Shown here: piece by piece, positions 22,131 to 29,490 of the stretch | Layout of the letters: every line of letters begins with the position of its first letter | Numbering within the stretch: the stretch's first letter is position 1 | Source of the DNA: Chloroflexales bacterium | Lineage (GTDB): Bacteria > Chloroflexota > Chloroflexia > Chloroflexales > Chloroflexaceae | Reading direction: 5' to 3' | NCBI GenBank assembly: GCA_022360155.1 | Contig: JAKSDJ010000040.1 | Coordinates: forward strand, 1-32,306 | Length of the DNA: 32,306 bases | Position numbers and translations under genes: made by a program | Notes under the pieces: model-generated | What the model was told of the DNA's origin: nothing | What the model saw: the letters and a program-made list of their open reading frames with translations, nothing else | Database searches by the model: none

Positions 22131-22844
22131 ATGTTCCAAGAATTCGTCGTGCTCCTGATCATGTTCGTCGCTGCACTGATGCGAACAACCTTTGGCTTTG
22201 GGAATGCCTTGATTGCTATGCCTCTCCTATTGCTCTTGCTGCCATTACCCACAGCCTCGCCATTGGTCGCTTTGGCGTCGTTCACCCTTGCGCTTGCCAT
22301 GCTGTCCTCGAGCTGGCAACATGTGGATTGGAGCGCTTTACGCCCGCTGCTGCTAACCGTGGCGTTGGGCATTCCCTTGGGGGCGTTTGTGTTACGGCAG
22401 CTCGAAAGTAAGTGGCTGCTGCCGATCCTGGGCGTGTTGCTGGCGTGTTTTGGGCTCTATCGCCTCTTTCGCCCGCAACTTCCGGCATTCAAACATCCCA
22501 TGCTGACCATTGGACTGGGCCTGCTCGGCGGGCTGTTTGGCGGCGCATACAACACGCATGGGCCACCGGCGATACTGTACGGGAGCATGCGCCGCTGGTC
22601 GCCCGAAGTTTTTCGGGCCAGCCTGCAAGCCTACTTTTTGGTCACCTATGCGCTCATTATGATCAGTCATGCATTGAGCGGCTTGTGGACGGGGCAGGTC
22701 GGGCGGCTCTATCTCGTTTCTCTCCCGAGCGTGCCGTTGGCGATAGCGTTCGGGTATTTTCTCACGCGCCGCTTGAGTTCCGAGCGCTTCGATAAGCTCT
22801 TGAATGTCGCTCTCGTTGGGCTAGGCGTCACGCTCATGATCTAG
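22131..22844 (+). CDS. TSUP-family permease (TauE/SafE sulfite exporter-like)
   Basis: A 237-aa integral membrane protein with about eight hydrophobic spans. Two inverted halves each open with a family-typical motif: TTFGFGNALIAMPLLLLL near the N-terminus and GLFGGAYNTHGPPAILYG in the middle. These match the TauE/SafE (TSUP) family of anion exporters, associated with sulfite, sulfoacetate or related organosulfur compounds. The substrate cannot be told from sequence. The ATG has no clear ribosome site, and the region just upstream holds a HAD fragment, so the native 5' context may have been replaced. No terminator is seen downstream. An IS1-family relic begins 125 bp after its stop. Confidence 0.88.
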   Translation: MFQEFVVLLIMFVAALMRTTFGFGNALIAMPLLLLLLPLPTASPLVALASFTLALAMLSSSWQHVDWSALRPLLLTVALGIPLGAFVLRQLESKWLLPILGVLLACFGLYRLFRPQLPAFKHPMLTIGLGLLGGLFGGAYNTHGPPAILYGSMRRWSPEVFRASLQAYFLVTYALIMISHALSGLWTGQVGRLYLVSLPSVPLAIAFGYFLTRRLSSERFDKLLNVALVGLGVTLMI

Positions 22845-22981
22845 GAACAATACTTCTCAAAGCGCATGTCCGAAATCTATCCTTTGGCGCGTGAAAGTCA
22901 CGCTGACGAATGCGCTGTTAGGTTGTGACGACTGATAATGAGGATGGAAATCAATATATGGTATCTACGTAGTGGCCCGAT

Positions 22982-23391
22982 CTAAACTGACAGCATCGAA
23001 TTATAGTCATCGACAAAGAGACGCACCCGTGCTTCATGGAGCACTTCATCCTTCCTGAACGACCGCGTTGTCCGTACCAAACAAGCACGTCTTTGACGGA
23101 GTGTATGATGAAAACGGTCGACACATGTCGTTTGAGCAGCCTTTTTATCCACAACACGATGGCGCTTTGAAGGAACAACGGCGTGATAGCTTGACAATCC
23201 ATCGGTATAAAAGACTCCACGCTTGCGCTAATCGGGCGGCAATGATTGCCATACGTGTCGACAAGCTTCTTCAGCGCGATCACCACAGGCCAGTCCAACG
23301 ATTGTACGGGTTTGTCGTTCAAGAGCAACCCATATCCCTACCGCTTGTGTCTTTGCATGAACACATGACCACATTGCATCTCCTTCAATAA
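22982..23391 (-). pseudogene. IS1-family InsB transposase pseudogene
   Basis: The frame reads EGDAMWSCVHAKTQAVGIWVALERQ, then TRTIVGLACGDRAEEACRHVWQSLPPD, then a TAG stop (plus-strand CTA at 23228-23230). It resumes RKRGVFYTDGLSSYHAVVPSKRH and finally CVDRFHHTLRQRRACLV, ending with DDYN. This is the IS1 DDE order, matching the family's DELWSF, YTDFWEAY and IERFNNTLRQR blocks. The last acidic residue is Asp in place of Glu. The internal stop means no full transposase is made. Confidence 0.88.
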
Positions 23392-23693
23392 TCGGCCTTT
23401 CGCGCGAAGGAAGGATCTTTTTGACGAGCGGCTTGATGTGAGCGACTTTTTTTTACGAGTGTGACGACTGTTTTCCGATTGAAACCCGTCATACGTGCAA
23501 TGCCACGTTGTGATACACGCTCATGATGAAGCTTTTCGACAAGGTGTTCCTTTTCTTTCCGCGCTTCTTCCTTCGTATCAAGCGTTCCAGAAAACAAACA
23601 TGCCGTACCATGATCCTGTTGCTGGCCTGATTTGGTCCGACCGTTTGTGATTATGGTAGGACTATCGCAATACCTACACGTTACCGTAATCAT
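23385..23693 (-). pseudogene. IS1-family InsA-like ORF, probably degenerate
   Basis: This 102-aa frame starts with ITVTCRYCDSPTIITNGRTKSGQQ, an InsA-type zinc finger of which only the first Cys pair is intact (the expected second pair has become DHGTACLF). It ends in an HTH-like block, RVSQRGIARMTGFNRKTVVTLVKK. GGAGG stands before the ATG at 23693. Its stop overlaps the InsB frame, matching the programmed frameshift layout of IS1. Zinc binding is probably lost. Confidence 0.75.
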
Positions 23694-23742
23694 CATGCCT
23701 CCAGGAGCTGATTCGCTTGACCAGCTCGTATTATACCACTAC

Positions 23743-23985
23743 GCGTTGGCAACAGGAGTAAATATCCTCGCCATCATTCAGATTGTACCGTTCGCCCAGC
23801 CTAGCCTGCTGGCCATTCCGCTGTTCAGCCTGATTGCCAACTATGTTGCACTACGCGAAGCCCACCAGCTCGCACCCTGGCCGGCCTTCTGGGCGACATT
23901 CTCAGGGCCGTTGCTTGTAGGGCTCCTCTTTGCGTGTGGTTGGTGTGTTTTATTCTTCATGCTGGTCGGTTCTGCTAGCGTATAA
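23743..23985 (+). pseudogene. 5'-truncated membrane-protein gene at the IS1 edge
   Basis: Immediately after the inferred IS end, an open frame without a start codon reads ALATGVNILAIIQIVPFAQPS, then LFSLIANYVALREAHQ, then FSGPLLVGLLFACGWCVLFFMLV, and ends at 23985. It holds two or three hydrophobic spans and a polar loop. The only upstream ATG in frame (23695) lies within the IS, opposite the insA start, and has no ribosome site, so the native start was probably lost to the insertion. Eighteen bases later a Yip1-like membrane gene begins, which suggests an old operon. Confidence 0.55.
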
Positions 23986-24002
23986 CGCCAAGGTGACGAA
24001 CA

Positions 24003-24740
24003 ATGATGGATACTTTCAACGGCGCGCTGACGCTGAACCGGACATTACTGCTGGGTTTGCACGAATCACCCAATGTTGTCCAACGCGGGCTAGCGGTTGT
24101 ATTGTTGGTCGGCTTGTTAGTTGGCGGGGTCAAAGGCGCGCTAACAATGCTCAACGCCATCAACCCTGAACGTGCCATCGCCACAACCCGTACTGAGCTA
24201 AAGAACTTCGTGGAAGAACAAGCGCAGCTCTCCTCAACACCGGAGCAGCGAGCAGCGATCGATTTGATGGAAGACAACCTCGAACCAGGCCTGGAAATCT
24301 GGCAAGCGACAATCGAATTGCCAACGCCGCTACCTCGGCCTGTTGGCGCGATATTTCGCGGCCTAGGCGTGATGGTCGCAGAACCGCTTACCTATCTAGG
24401 CAACCTTCTGCTCTGGGTGATCTTCACCCACATTGCGGCACGCTGGTTGGGCGGACAGGGCAATATCCAGCAGATGCTCGGCCTGGGTGCGCTTTCCGTG
24501 GCGCCGCACGCGCTCGATGCACTCGCGTTTATTCCATTCATTGGACAAGCGCTGGGCTTGATCGCGTCGCTATGGGGCTTGGTTATTCTGACCATAGGAA
24601 CGAGTGTCGCGCACCGCCTTGAGATCGGGCGAGCGATTATGGCCGTGGTTCTCTTTCCTTTAATCGGCCTGGTGCTGGGTGTGCTTGGCTGCTGTTTGCT
24701 CTTCTTTGCCATAGTCGCACTGGGCGCTGGGGCAGGTTAA
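24003..24740 (+). CDS. Yip1-domain-like membrane protein
   Basis: A 245-aa protein with an N-terminal hydrophobic segment (about 29-50) and four to five C-terminal spans. The middle (about 55-105) is a charged helical stretch, and the region AEPLTYLGNLLLWVIFTHIAARWLGGQGNIQQMLGLGALSVAPHAL is the pattern of the bacterial Yip1 family. The function in bacteria is not established; related proteins act in membrane organisation. AAGGTGA precedes the tandem ATGATG by six bases. The gene is convergent with the histidine kinase across a hairpin. Confidence 0.82.
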   Translation: MMDTFNGALTLNRTLLLGLHESPNVVQRGLAVVLLVGLLVGGVKGALTMLNAINPERAIATTRTELKNFVEEQAQLSSTPEQRAAIDLMEDNLEPGLEIWQATIELPTPLPRPVGAIFRGLGVMVAEPLTYLGNLLLWVIFTHIAARWLGGQGNIQQMLGLGALSVAPHALDALAFIPFIGQALGLIASLWGLVILTIGTSVAHRLEIGRAIMAVVLFPLIGLVLGVLGCCLLFFAIVALGAGAG

Positions 24741-24746
24741 CGAGTC

Positions 24747-24777
24747 GCGTCAGGCGCCGCGCCGCAGCGCCTGACGC
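24747..24777. terminator. GC-rich hairpin between convergent genes
   Basis: GCGTCAGGCGC (24747-24757) pairs perfectly with GCGCCTGACGC (24767-24777) around a nine-base loop. It lies six bases past the Yip1-like stop and 58 bp from the kinase stop on the other strand, the usual position of a bidirectional terminator. It has no clear T-run on either side, so a Rho-independent role is moderate at best. Confidence 0.6.
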
Positions 24778-24834
24778 TGTTCAAGAGAAATTTCTAGCGG
24801 TACACCTGTTTCTTCCGGTTTGAACTCTGCTTTT

Positions 24835-26190
24835 TCAACGAATTCTGTTGTCCGTTCCTTGCGGTAGCGTGAAGCTCACCCGCGAGCCAATGCCACGCTC
24901 GCTCGTCATCCAGATCGTCCCGCCGTGGGCCTCGACGATCCGCCGTGCGATAGCAAGACCGAGCCCTGCGCCGCCGGTTGCGCGCGAACGCGACTTTTCA
25001 CCGCGATAGAAGATCTCGAAGATCCGCGGCAAATCTTGCGGATCAATACCCTCGCCAGTATCAATAACCTCGATCAGTATCGTGTTTGACGCTGCGCCCT
25101 GATCTGCTGGCGCGTCGCCATTCAGCTCCACGCCAGTACGCACACTGATCGCCACTGCGCCGTGCGCAGGTGTATGGCGGATGGCATTGGAGACCAGGTT
25201 GTAGAGCACGCGCTCGATTTTGGGCGGCGCCATAAGCACCGTATCGATGCTTGGTGCAACCTCGCCGGATAACCGGATCTCTTTCTGGCGGGCCTGGGCG
25301 CCCATAGCTTCGAGTGTATCGCTGACCAGGTCTTGCAGCGATGCGTGTTCTAGCTCTAGACGCAGCACCCCCGAGTCGAGCTGCGCCAATTCGAACAGAT
25401 CGTCGATCAGCCGGTTGAGATGCTGGATCTGGTTATGCATCGTTGTCAGGTAGCGCTGAGTCATTGACGGGTCGCTCACCACGCCGTCGTCCAGAGCCTC
25501 GGTCAGCGCGCGCAGCGAAGCCAGCGGCGTGCGCAGATCGTGCGAGATGGCGGCGAACAGCTCGCGCCGGTTTTCCTCCATCTGTTTGCGCTCGTTGGCG
25601 GCGGCGGCCAACTGTGCGGCAAGCTGGTTGAAGTCGTTCGCCAGGTCCGCCAACTCACCGCCGCCCCGCACCGCAACACGGATATCAAGGTTGCCGGCAG
25701 CCAAGGCGTGGGCGCAGTCGCGCAGGCGGGTGATGCTTGTGCTCATCAGGTTAGCCAGCGCAATGCCTAGAGTAAACATCACCACCGCTGTAAAGGCCAG
25801 GAGCAGCAGGAGCAACTCCCGGTCGTGCTCGGAGATAAACATCCGTTGGGCGGCGACGATAATATTAATCGCGAAAATGACCAGCCCCAAAATATAGGTA
25901 AACAGGAGTTTGAACATCAAGCGCCCGCGCCCATAGCGCAGCCAGAAAAAGGTCGGCAGCAACAAGAGCAGCGACAAGCCGGTAGAGAAGCCAAGATAGA
26001 TCAGCAAATCAAGAATATCGGCCTGTGGCGCACCCAGCATCCCGATGGCTAGCAGAATAGCGATAGCGAAAGCGACGACCAATCCAACCATGCCAACCAA
26101 CGACCAGCGACCAAAGATCCAAAGGTGATTGGGTTGAGAGCCAAGATTACTCAAATCTACTGTTGCGCGTTGTTCATTCGTTGTCATCAC
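24835..26190 (-). CDS. HAMP-HisKA sensor histidine kinase
   Basis: A 451-aa kinase. Four hydrophobic segments (about 33-52, 60-83, 95-116 and 127-149) precede a HAMP linker (about 147-200). The phosphoacceptor His217 lies in AAISHDLRTPLASLRALTEAL. The ATPase domain has the N box NLVSNAIRHTP (331-341), the G1 box DTGEGI (377-382), the F box FEIFYRG and the G2 box GGAGLGLAIARRIVEAHGG (406-424). There is no PAS or large periplasmic sensor, so the signal is probably sensed within the membrane or by its short loops. Its ATG overlaps the stop of the response regulator gene by four bases, so the two are co-translated. It should phosphorylate the adjacent OmpR-type regulator. Confidence 0.94.
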   Translation of the reverse strand: MMTTNEQRATVDLSNLGSQPNHLWIFGRWSLVGMVGLVVAFAIAILLAIGMLGAPQADILDLLIYLGFSTGLSLLLLLPTFFWLRYGRGRLMFKLLFTYILGLVIFAINIIVAAQRMFISEHDRELLLLLLAFTAVVMFTLGIALANLMSTSITRLRDCAHALAAGNLDIRVAVRGGGELADLANDFNQLAAQLAAAANERKQMEENRRELFAAISHDLRTPLASLRALTEALDDGVVSDPSMTQRYLTTMHNQIQHLNRLIDDLFELAQLDSGVLRLELEHASLQDLVSDTLEAMGAQARQKEIRLSGEVAPSIDTVLMAPPKIERVLYNLVSNAIRHTPAHGAVAISVRTGVELNGDAPADQGAASNTILIEVIDTGEGIDPQDLPRIFEIFYRGEKSRSRATGGAGLGLAIARRIVEAHGGTIWMTSERGIGSRVSFTLPQGTDNRIR

Positions 26191-26894
26191 TTCGGCGCCT
26201 CAAACTTATAGCCTACACCCCAGACAGTCTGGATGAACTGGGGCTTGGTTGGGTTTTGTTCGATCTTCTCGCGCAAACGACGGATATGCACAGTGACCGT
26301 GCTGGCGTCGCTGGCAAACGTATAACCCCAGACCTGATCGAGCAGTTGTTCGCGGGTAAAGACCTGGCTGGGATGGCGCACCAGGAAGAGGAGCAGATCG
26401 AACTCGCGGGCCGTTAAGGTAAGCGATTTGCCAGCCAGGGTTACGCTGTGCGCTGCCGGGTCAATCCGCAACGGGCCAGTAACAATCACCGATAGGGCGG
26501 TGTCACGCGCTGCGGGCGCGGCAGCAGACTGGCTGCGCCGTAGCACAGCTTTGACGCGCGCCACGAGTTCGCGCGGCGAGAAAGGCTTGGTTACATAGTC
26601 ATCGGCGCCAAGTTCCAGGCCAACGACCCGATCGGTCTCGTCGCTGCGCGCGGTCAACATAATAATCGGCAAGGCGCCGCCCGCCCGGATCTGGCGAGTG
26701 ATCTCCAACCCATCGATGCGAGGCAACATCAGATCCAGGATGACCATATCGGGGCGTTGCTGAGATATGGCGGACAGAGCAGCGTCACCGTCGGCAGCGG
26801 TGACGACCTCGAAGCCTTCACGGGTTAGATAGAGTTCGACAACCTCAACGATGGTCGGTTCATCATCCACAACCAGGATGCGCTCTCCGCTCAT
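26187..26894 (-). CDS. OmpR/PhoB-family response regulator
   Basis: A 235-aa two-domain regulator. The receiver domain (about 4-118) has the acidic pair D10-D11, phosphoacceptor Asp54 in MVILDLMLPRIDG, Thr81 in MLTARSDE and Lys103 in VTKPFSPREL. The C-terminal winged helix (about 130-232) has LTLTAREFDLLLFLVRHPSQVFTREQLLDQVWG and STVTVHIRRLREKIE, typical of the PhoB/OmpR group. The start at 26894 is chosen because AGAGGA lies five bases before it; the longer frame to 26924 has no such site. It is transcribed ahead of its cognate kinase. A palindrome lies between its promoter and start, so autoregulation is plausible. Confidence 0.95.
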   Translation of the reverse strand: MSGERILVVDDEPTIVEVVELYLTREGFEVVTAADGDAALSAISQQRPDMVILDLMLPRIDGLEITRQIRAGGALPIIMLTARSDETDRVVGLELGADDYVTKPFSPRELVARVKAVLRRSQSAAAPAARDTALSVIVTGPLRIDPAAHSVTLAGKSLTLTAREFDLLLFLVRHPSQVFTREQLLDQVWGYTFASDASTVTVHIRRLREKIEQNPTKPQFIQTVWGVGYKFEAPK

Positions 26895-26919
26895 AAGATC
26901 CTCTATATGCACTTTACTC

Positions 26920-26964
26920 AACATATGTTAACCTCATTCTACTGTGTTTGGCGGCTGATTGCAA
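26920..26964 (-). promoter_or_regulatory. Promoter of the response-regulator operon with palindrome
   Basis: On the minus strand, TTGCAA (26959-26964) and TAGAAT (26936-26941) are separated by 17 bp, a good -35/-10 pair for the regulator gene. Just downstream stands the palindrome AACATATGTT (26920-26929), within the expected start-site region, where a bound dimer would affect initiation. Promoter match is moderate; operator role is inferred. Confidence 0.6.
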
Positions 26965-27110
26965 CGAGCAGAGCAATAATGTACAGATCACATCCTGGCG
27001 AAGCGCAGCACAGGCTGGTTCAGCTAAAGGCGAATATAAGTTTTGCGCTCCTTGCATACTATTGAAACACCGCTGCCTTACTACGAGCTAACACAGATGT
27101 TACATGTTGC
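26965..27110. other. Gene-free spacer upstream of the two-component operon
   Basis: This is the start of about 1.0 kb without a functional gene between the response-regulator operon and the LarA-like gene. The part to 27110 shows no open frame or repeat; the next features are the hairpins and IS982 relic listed separately. Confidence 0.45.
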
Positions 27111-27111
27111 T

Positions 27112-27127
27112 TAAGAAGCTGTCTAAA
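27112..27127. repeat. Solo end of the MITE family
   Basis: TAAGAAGCTGTCTAAA matches the first 13 bases of the MITE end at 2071-2086 and then continues similarly. I see no inverted partner within the next few hundred bases, so it is a single end or the edge of a decayed copy. A large hairpin follows 56 bp downstream. Confidence 0.55.
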
Positions 27128-27182
27128 TGGTGGGGCTTACGCGGTGGAGGGGGCGGGGAGGCGCAGCTTCCCCGAAAACTCC

Positions 27183-27229
27183 TTCTCGCCACGGCAGCGG
27201 CGGCAGTACCGCCGCTGCCGTGGCGAGAA
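27183..27229. repeat. 21-bp perfect hairpin
   Basis: A 21-base arm (27183-27203, TTCTCGCCACGGCAGCGG and on) is the exact reverse complement of 27209-27229 around a five-base loop. The very GC-rich stem generates mirrored open frames on both strands, which are artefacts. The sequence TTCTCGCCACGGCAGCGGC looks like a repeat unit of a palindromic family. Confidence 0.88.
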
Positions 27230-27401
27230 AAAGGATTCTCGGAGGGCTTGCCGCCCTCCAAACCTCCCTGCCGACCGGTGACCGCGTACATCCTGTAAAT
27301 GACACGAGCTACGCGGTTACGTTCTAGCGTATTGCGGAATCACACATGAACCCACGCATGACACACTGGGTTGTCGATGGCCGCGTGAATCCACGCAATT
27401 A

Positions 27402-27444
27402 TTGGGTAGCGCGGGCGCGGCTTCGCCGCGCCCGCGCTACCCAA
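27402..27444. repeat. 20-bp perfect hairpin with TTC loop
   Basis: TTGGGTAGCGCGGGCGCGGC (27402-27421) pairs exactly with 27425-27444 around a three-base loop. This is a very stable structure with no T-run after it. It is followed by GAGGCC-AATCA-GGCCTC (27467-27483), a smaller hairpin. It is a candidate REP-type element. Confidence 0.88.
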
Positions 27445-27481
27445 AAGAGACCCTTCCGCCCTGCCGGAGGCCAATCAGGCC

Positions 27482-27794
27482 TCATCTAGAGAGAGCAACT
27501 GACGCCGCGTAACTCGTATTCTGGATTGGAATGCGCCGCACGCCCGTTTCTGCCCGCATGGTCGCCTCGTCCGACCCACTGTTGTAGGCTGTGGCGCCAA
27601 ACAGCCGCGCAATAGCCACCGTCGACCCGACCACGGACTTGCTTCCCGTGGCGCGCACGCACGCGGCGGCAGACCGGCAGCGGCGCCCTAGCAATCACCA
27701 AGACCTCGCCGGTCAGCCCCAATTCGCCCACGGTGGTTGCGATGCAGGCTAACCAGTCGGCCAGCTTATGCAAGCGGCGATGGAAGCGCGTCAC
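27482..27794 (-). pseudogene. IS982-family transposase remnant
   Basis: The minus-strand frame reads FHRRLHKLADWLACIATTVGEL, then EVLVIARAPLPVCRRVRARHGKQVRG and GGYCAA, which is the middle of an IS982 DDE transposase. Where a functional enzyme has V-I-D-S-x-P-x-P-V-C, this has VIARAPLPVC, so the first catalytic Asp is now Ala. In another frame AYNSGSDEATMRAETGVRRIPIQN follows, as in the later part of the family, so an internal deletion or frameshift joins the two. The N-terminus is missing. No terminal repeats were found. Confidence 0.75.
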
Positions 27795-27966
27795 TAAGAA
27801 TAAAGCTTTGTCAAGCGAAATTTAAGCTTCTAAGCCTATATCAAAATGAAAGATTGTCGTCAACGGACATCTATCGGCGACGAGTCTGCGCCCATCCGCG
27901 TCATCTGCTTTCTCGTGCAGAATTTAACGCCTCTGAAGCCCCAGCCGCTTGTCGCACAGACCAGGC

Positions 27967-29244
27967 CTATTCGGTTAAGCCATCCCACGGCGCTGGCCCG
28001 AGGAGTTCTAGATGGGGATTGCGCTCCACCTCGGCCAGCAGCGCCGGGCTAACCAGCAACTCTTCGAGGAGTAGGGTATTGCGGATACGCGCCAGCCGAA
28101 TCGCGTCTGGATCGGGCTGGCCGCAGACCTTGAGCGCCGTCGCAATCGCGTCGCGGGGTGTGGGCAGGGTGATTGGCAGCGCCCCCTTGCGCAGGCCGAT
28201 CAATCCAGAGGTCAGGCTGTTGATACAGGTTGCGGCAAAATCAATCTTGCGGGCCAGACGCGCCGGGATCAGGTCGGCCAACCCGACGCCGTTGGCGTTA
28301 CCCTGGCTAGCTGCACTCAGGTCGAGGGCGACGATCACGGCGATACGCGGGTGATCAGGTTCGGCCTCGCCATTGATGCGCAGCCGCCCGATCACGTTGG
28401 TATCCATCCCCGTACCGCTGATGTTCTTGCCAATCTCGTCGACAACGAGCACATCCAGTTCGTCGAAGGGCAGCCTGGCCATCAACTGCCGGCTGCGTTC
28501 GAGAAGCGCCGTCTCGGCTGGGCCGCCGATTTCCTCCGGTCGCAGCGCGCGAATCGCAGCGGTCTGTTCGCGGGCGTCTTCGAGGATCGCCAAACCGGCC
28601 AACACCTTGCCCCGCGCAACAACCATTCGCGCCATCAGCACGATCATTGTGCGCAACCCGGCGACGCCCCGACGATGGACATATTCGGCGCCCTGGCGTT
28701 TACCCAAGCCCAAAGCGCACATCTTCGCTAACCCGCTCTCGATCTCGGCCTTGAAGGAGGTGTGAGCCTTGATCCGATTAACCGCCAGGACGCCATCGGC
28801 TTCGGCGGCGTAGCGATCCATCACCACCGGCGTACCGTCCGCAAGCTGGCCCAGCTCGACGACCTCCATAGAGGAGTGAATGGGACAGCCTATCTGTGCC
28901 TCCGTGATGCCCAATTCTGCTAGTAGCTTGAGCTGACCGGCGGCAGTCGCGCCACCGTGGCTGCCCATCGCCGGAACAACAAATGGCTCCGCGCCAAGAT
29001 CGCGCAACCCGGCGACACAAGTGCGTAACACCGTAACGATATCGCGAATACCCCGGCTGCCCGCCGTGACCGCGATCCGCGCACCCGGCGCAATTTGTTC
29101 CCGCAGCCCAAGCGCATCCAACTCGTTGCGCACCGTCCCGGCAATATCAGCCAGGGGCGCATTCTGCCAGCGCTGGCGCACCCGGTAAAGCGGGGGAAGC
29201 GCTGTGTCAGCGGTCAGGCTTTCGATGTTGAGGTTTAGGCGCAT
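27967..29244 (-). CDS. LarA/DUF2088-family protein
   Basis: A 425-aa protein with the N-terminal domain (DUF2088) of nickel-pincer lactate racemases. It has an early GSRGIRDIVTVLR segment, the signature PAMGSHGGATAAGQLKLL, HSSMEVVELG, and a VNRIKAHTSFKAEIESGLAKMCALGLGKRQGAE block with conserved His and Lys. Members isomerise 2-hydroxy acids using a nickel pincer nucleotide made by LarB, LarC and LarE; none of these is in the window. Several homologues have other or unknown substrates, so racemase activity is not certain. The only ATG is at 29244 with no clear ribosome site; the open frame extends to a TTG at 29280. It diverges from alaS with 246 bp between them. A gene-poor kilobase follows it. 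Confidence 0.88.
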   Translation of the reverse strand: MRLNLNIESLTADTALPPLYRVRQRWQNAPLADIAGTVRNELDALGLREQIAPGARIAVTAGSRGIRDIVTVLRTCVAGLRDLGAEPFVVPAMGSHGGATAAGQLKLLAELGITEAQIGCPIHSSMEVVELGQLADGTPVVMDRYAAEADGVLAVNRIKAHTSFKAEIESGLAKMCALGLGKRQGAEYVHRRGVAGLRTMIVLMARMVVARGKVLAGLAILEDAREQTAAIRALRPEEIGGPAETALLERSRQLMARLPFDELDVLVVDEIGKNISGTGMDTNVIGRLRINGEAEPDHPRIAVIVALDLSAASQGNANGVGLADLIPARLARKIDFAATCINSLTSGLIGLRKGALPITLPTPRDAIATALKVCGQPDPDAIRLARIRNTLLLEELLVSPALLAEVERNPHLELLGPAPWDGLTE

Positions 29245-29392
29245 AGATTTTCGTGACCATAACAGCCGTATAGCTGCCAATGCAAAGCAATTGTTTCATC
29301 GTGACACTCGATACTGTTCGTTGTGGATATTGCGGTGTCAGCCTATCATACCACAGCAAACCTCAGCATTGAGCATTACTGCCTGAAAATAG

Positions 29393-29422
29393 TTGACAGT
29401 CCTTAGAAAAATAGCGTACAAT
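29393..29422 (+). promoter_or_regulatory. Promoter of alaS
   Basis: TTGACA (29393-29398, full consensus) and TACAAT (29417-29422) with an 18-bp spacer predict transcription from about 29429, a 60-base leader. I see no T-box stem or tRNA-like specifier element in it, so tRNA-dependent antitermination is unlikely. A short AAGG before the ATG is the ribosome site. Confidence 0.75.
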
Positions 29423-29490
29423 GCAGCCAAAGACTGTACAAAATTTCTACTTCTAAGGCGACACATGGTGTTGTTTACAAGGTATCGCTG

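Larger units (their letters stand above)
22969..23742 (-). mobile_element. Decayed IS1-family insertion sequence
   Basis: A 774-bp segment, close to the 768 bp of IS1, carries insA and insB remnants on the minus strand in the standard overlapping frames. GTAGTGG (22969-22975) and its reverse complement CCACTAC (23736-23742) mark the likely ends, and further matches inside (CTG, A-runs) are weak. The insA ATG lies about 50 bp inside the right end, as in IS1. I could not see a target duplication. The ends are tentative; the transposase identity is strong. Confidence 0.75.

Noticed and set aside
22124-22372. 82-codon minus-strand frame opposite the permease
   Set aside because: It is the shadow of a clear TSUP membrane protein in the other frame.
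27100-27327. Several 60-66-codon frames on both strands around the hairpin at 27183-27229
   Set aside because: They arise because the perfect palindrome translates similarly in both directions; no ribosome sites or family resemblance.
29393-29490. Possible T-box riboswitch ahead of alaS
   Set aside because: The leader is only about 60 bases and shows no specifier stem, T-box sequence or terminator.
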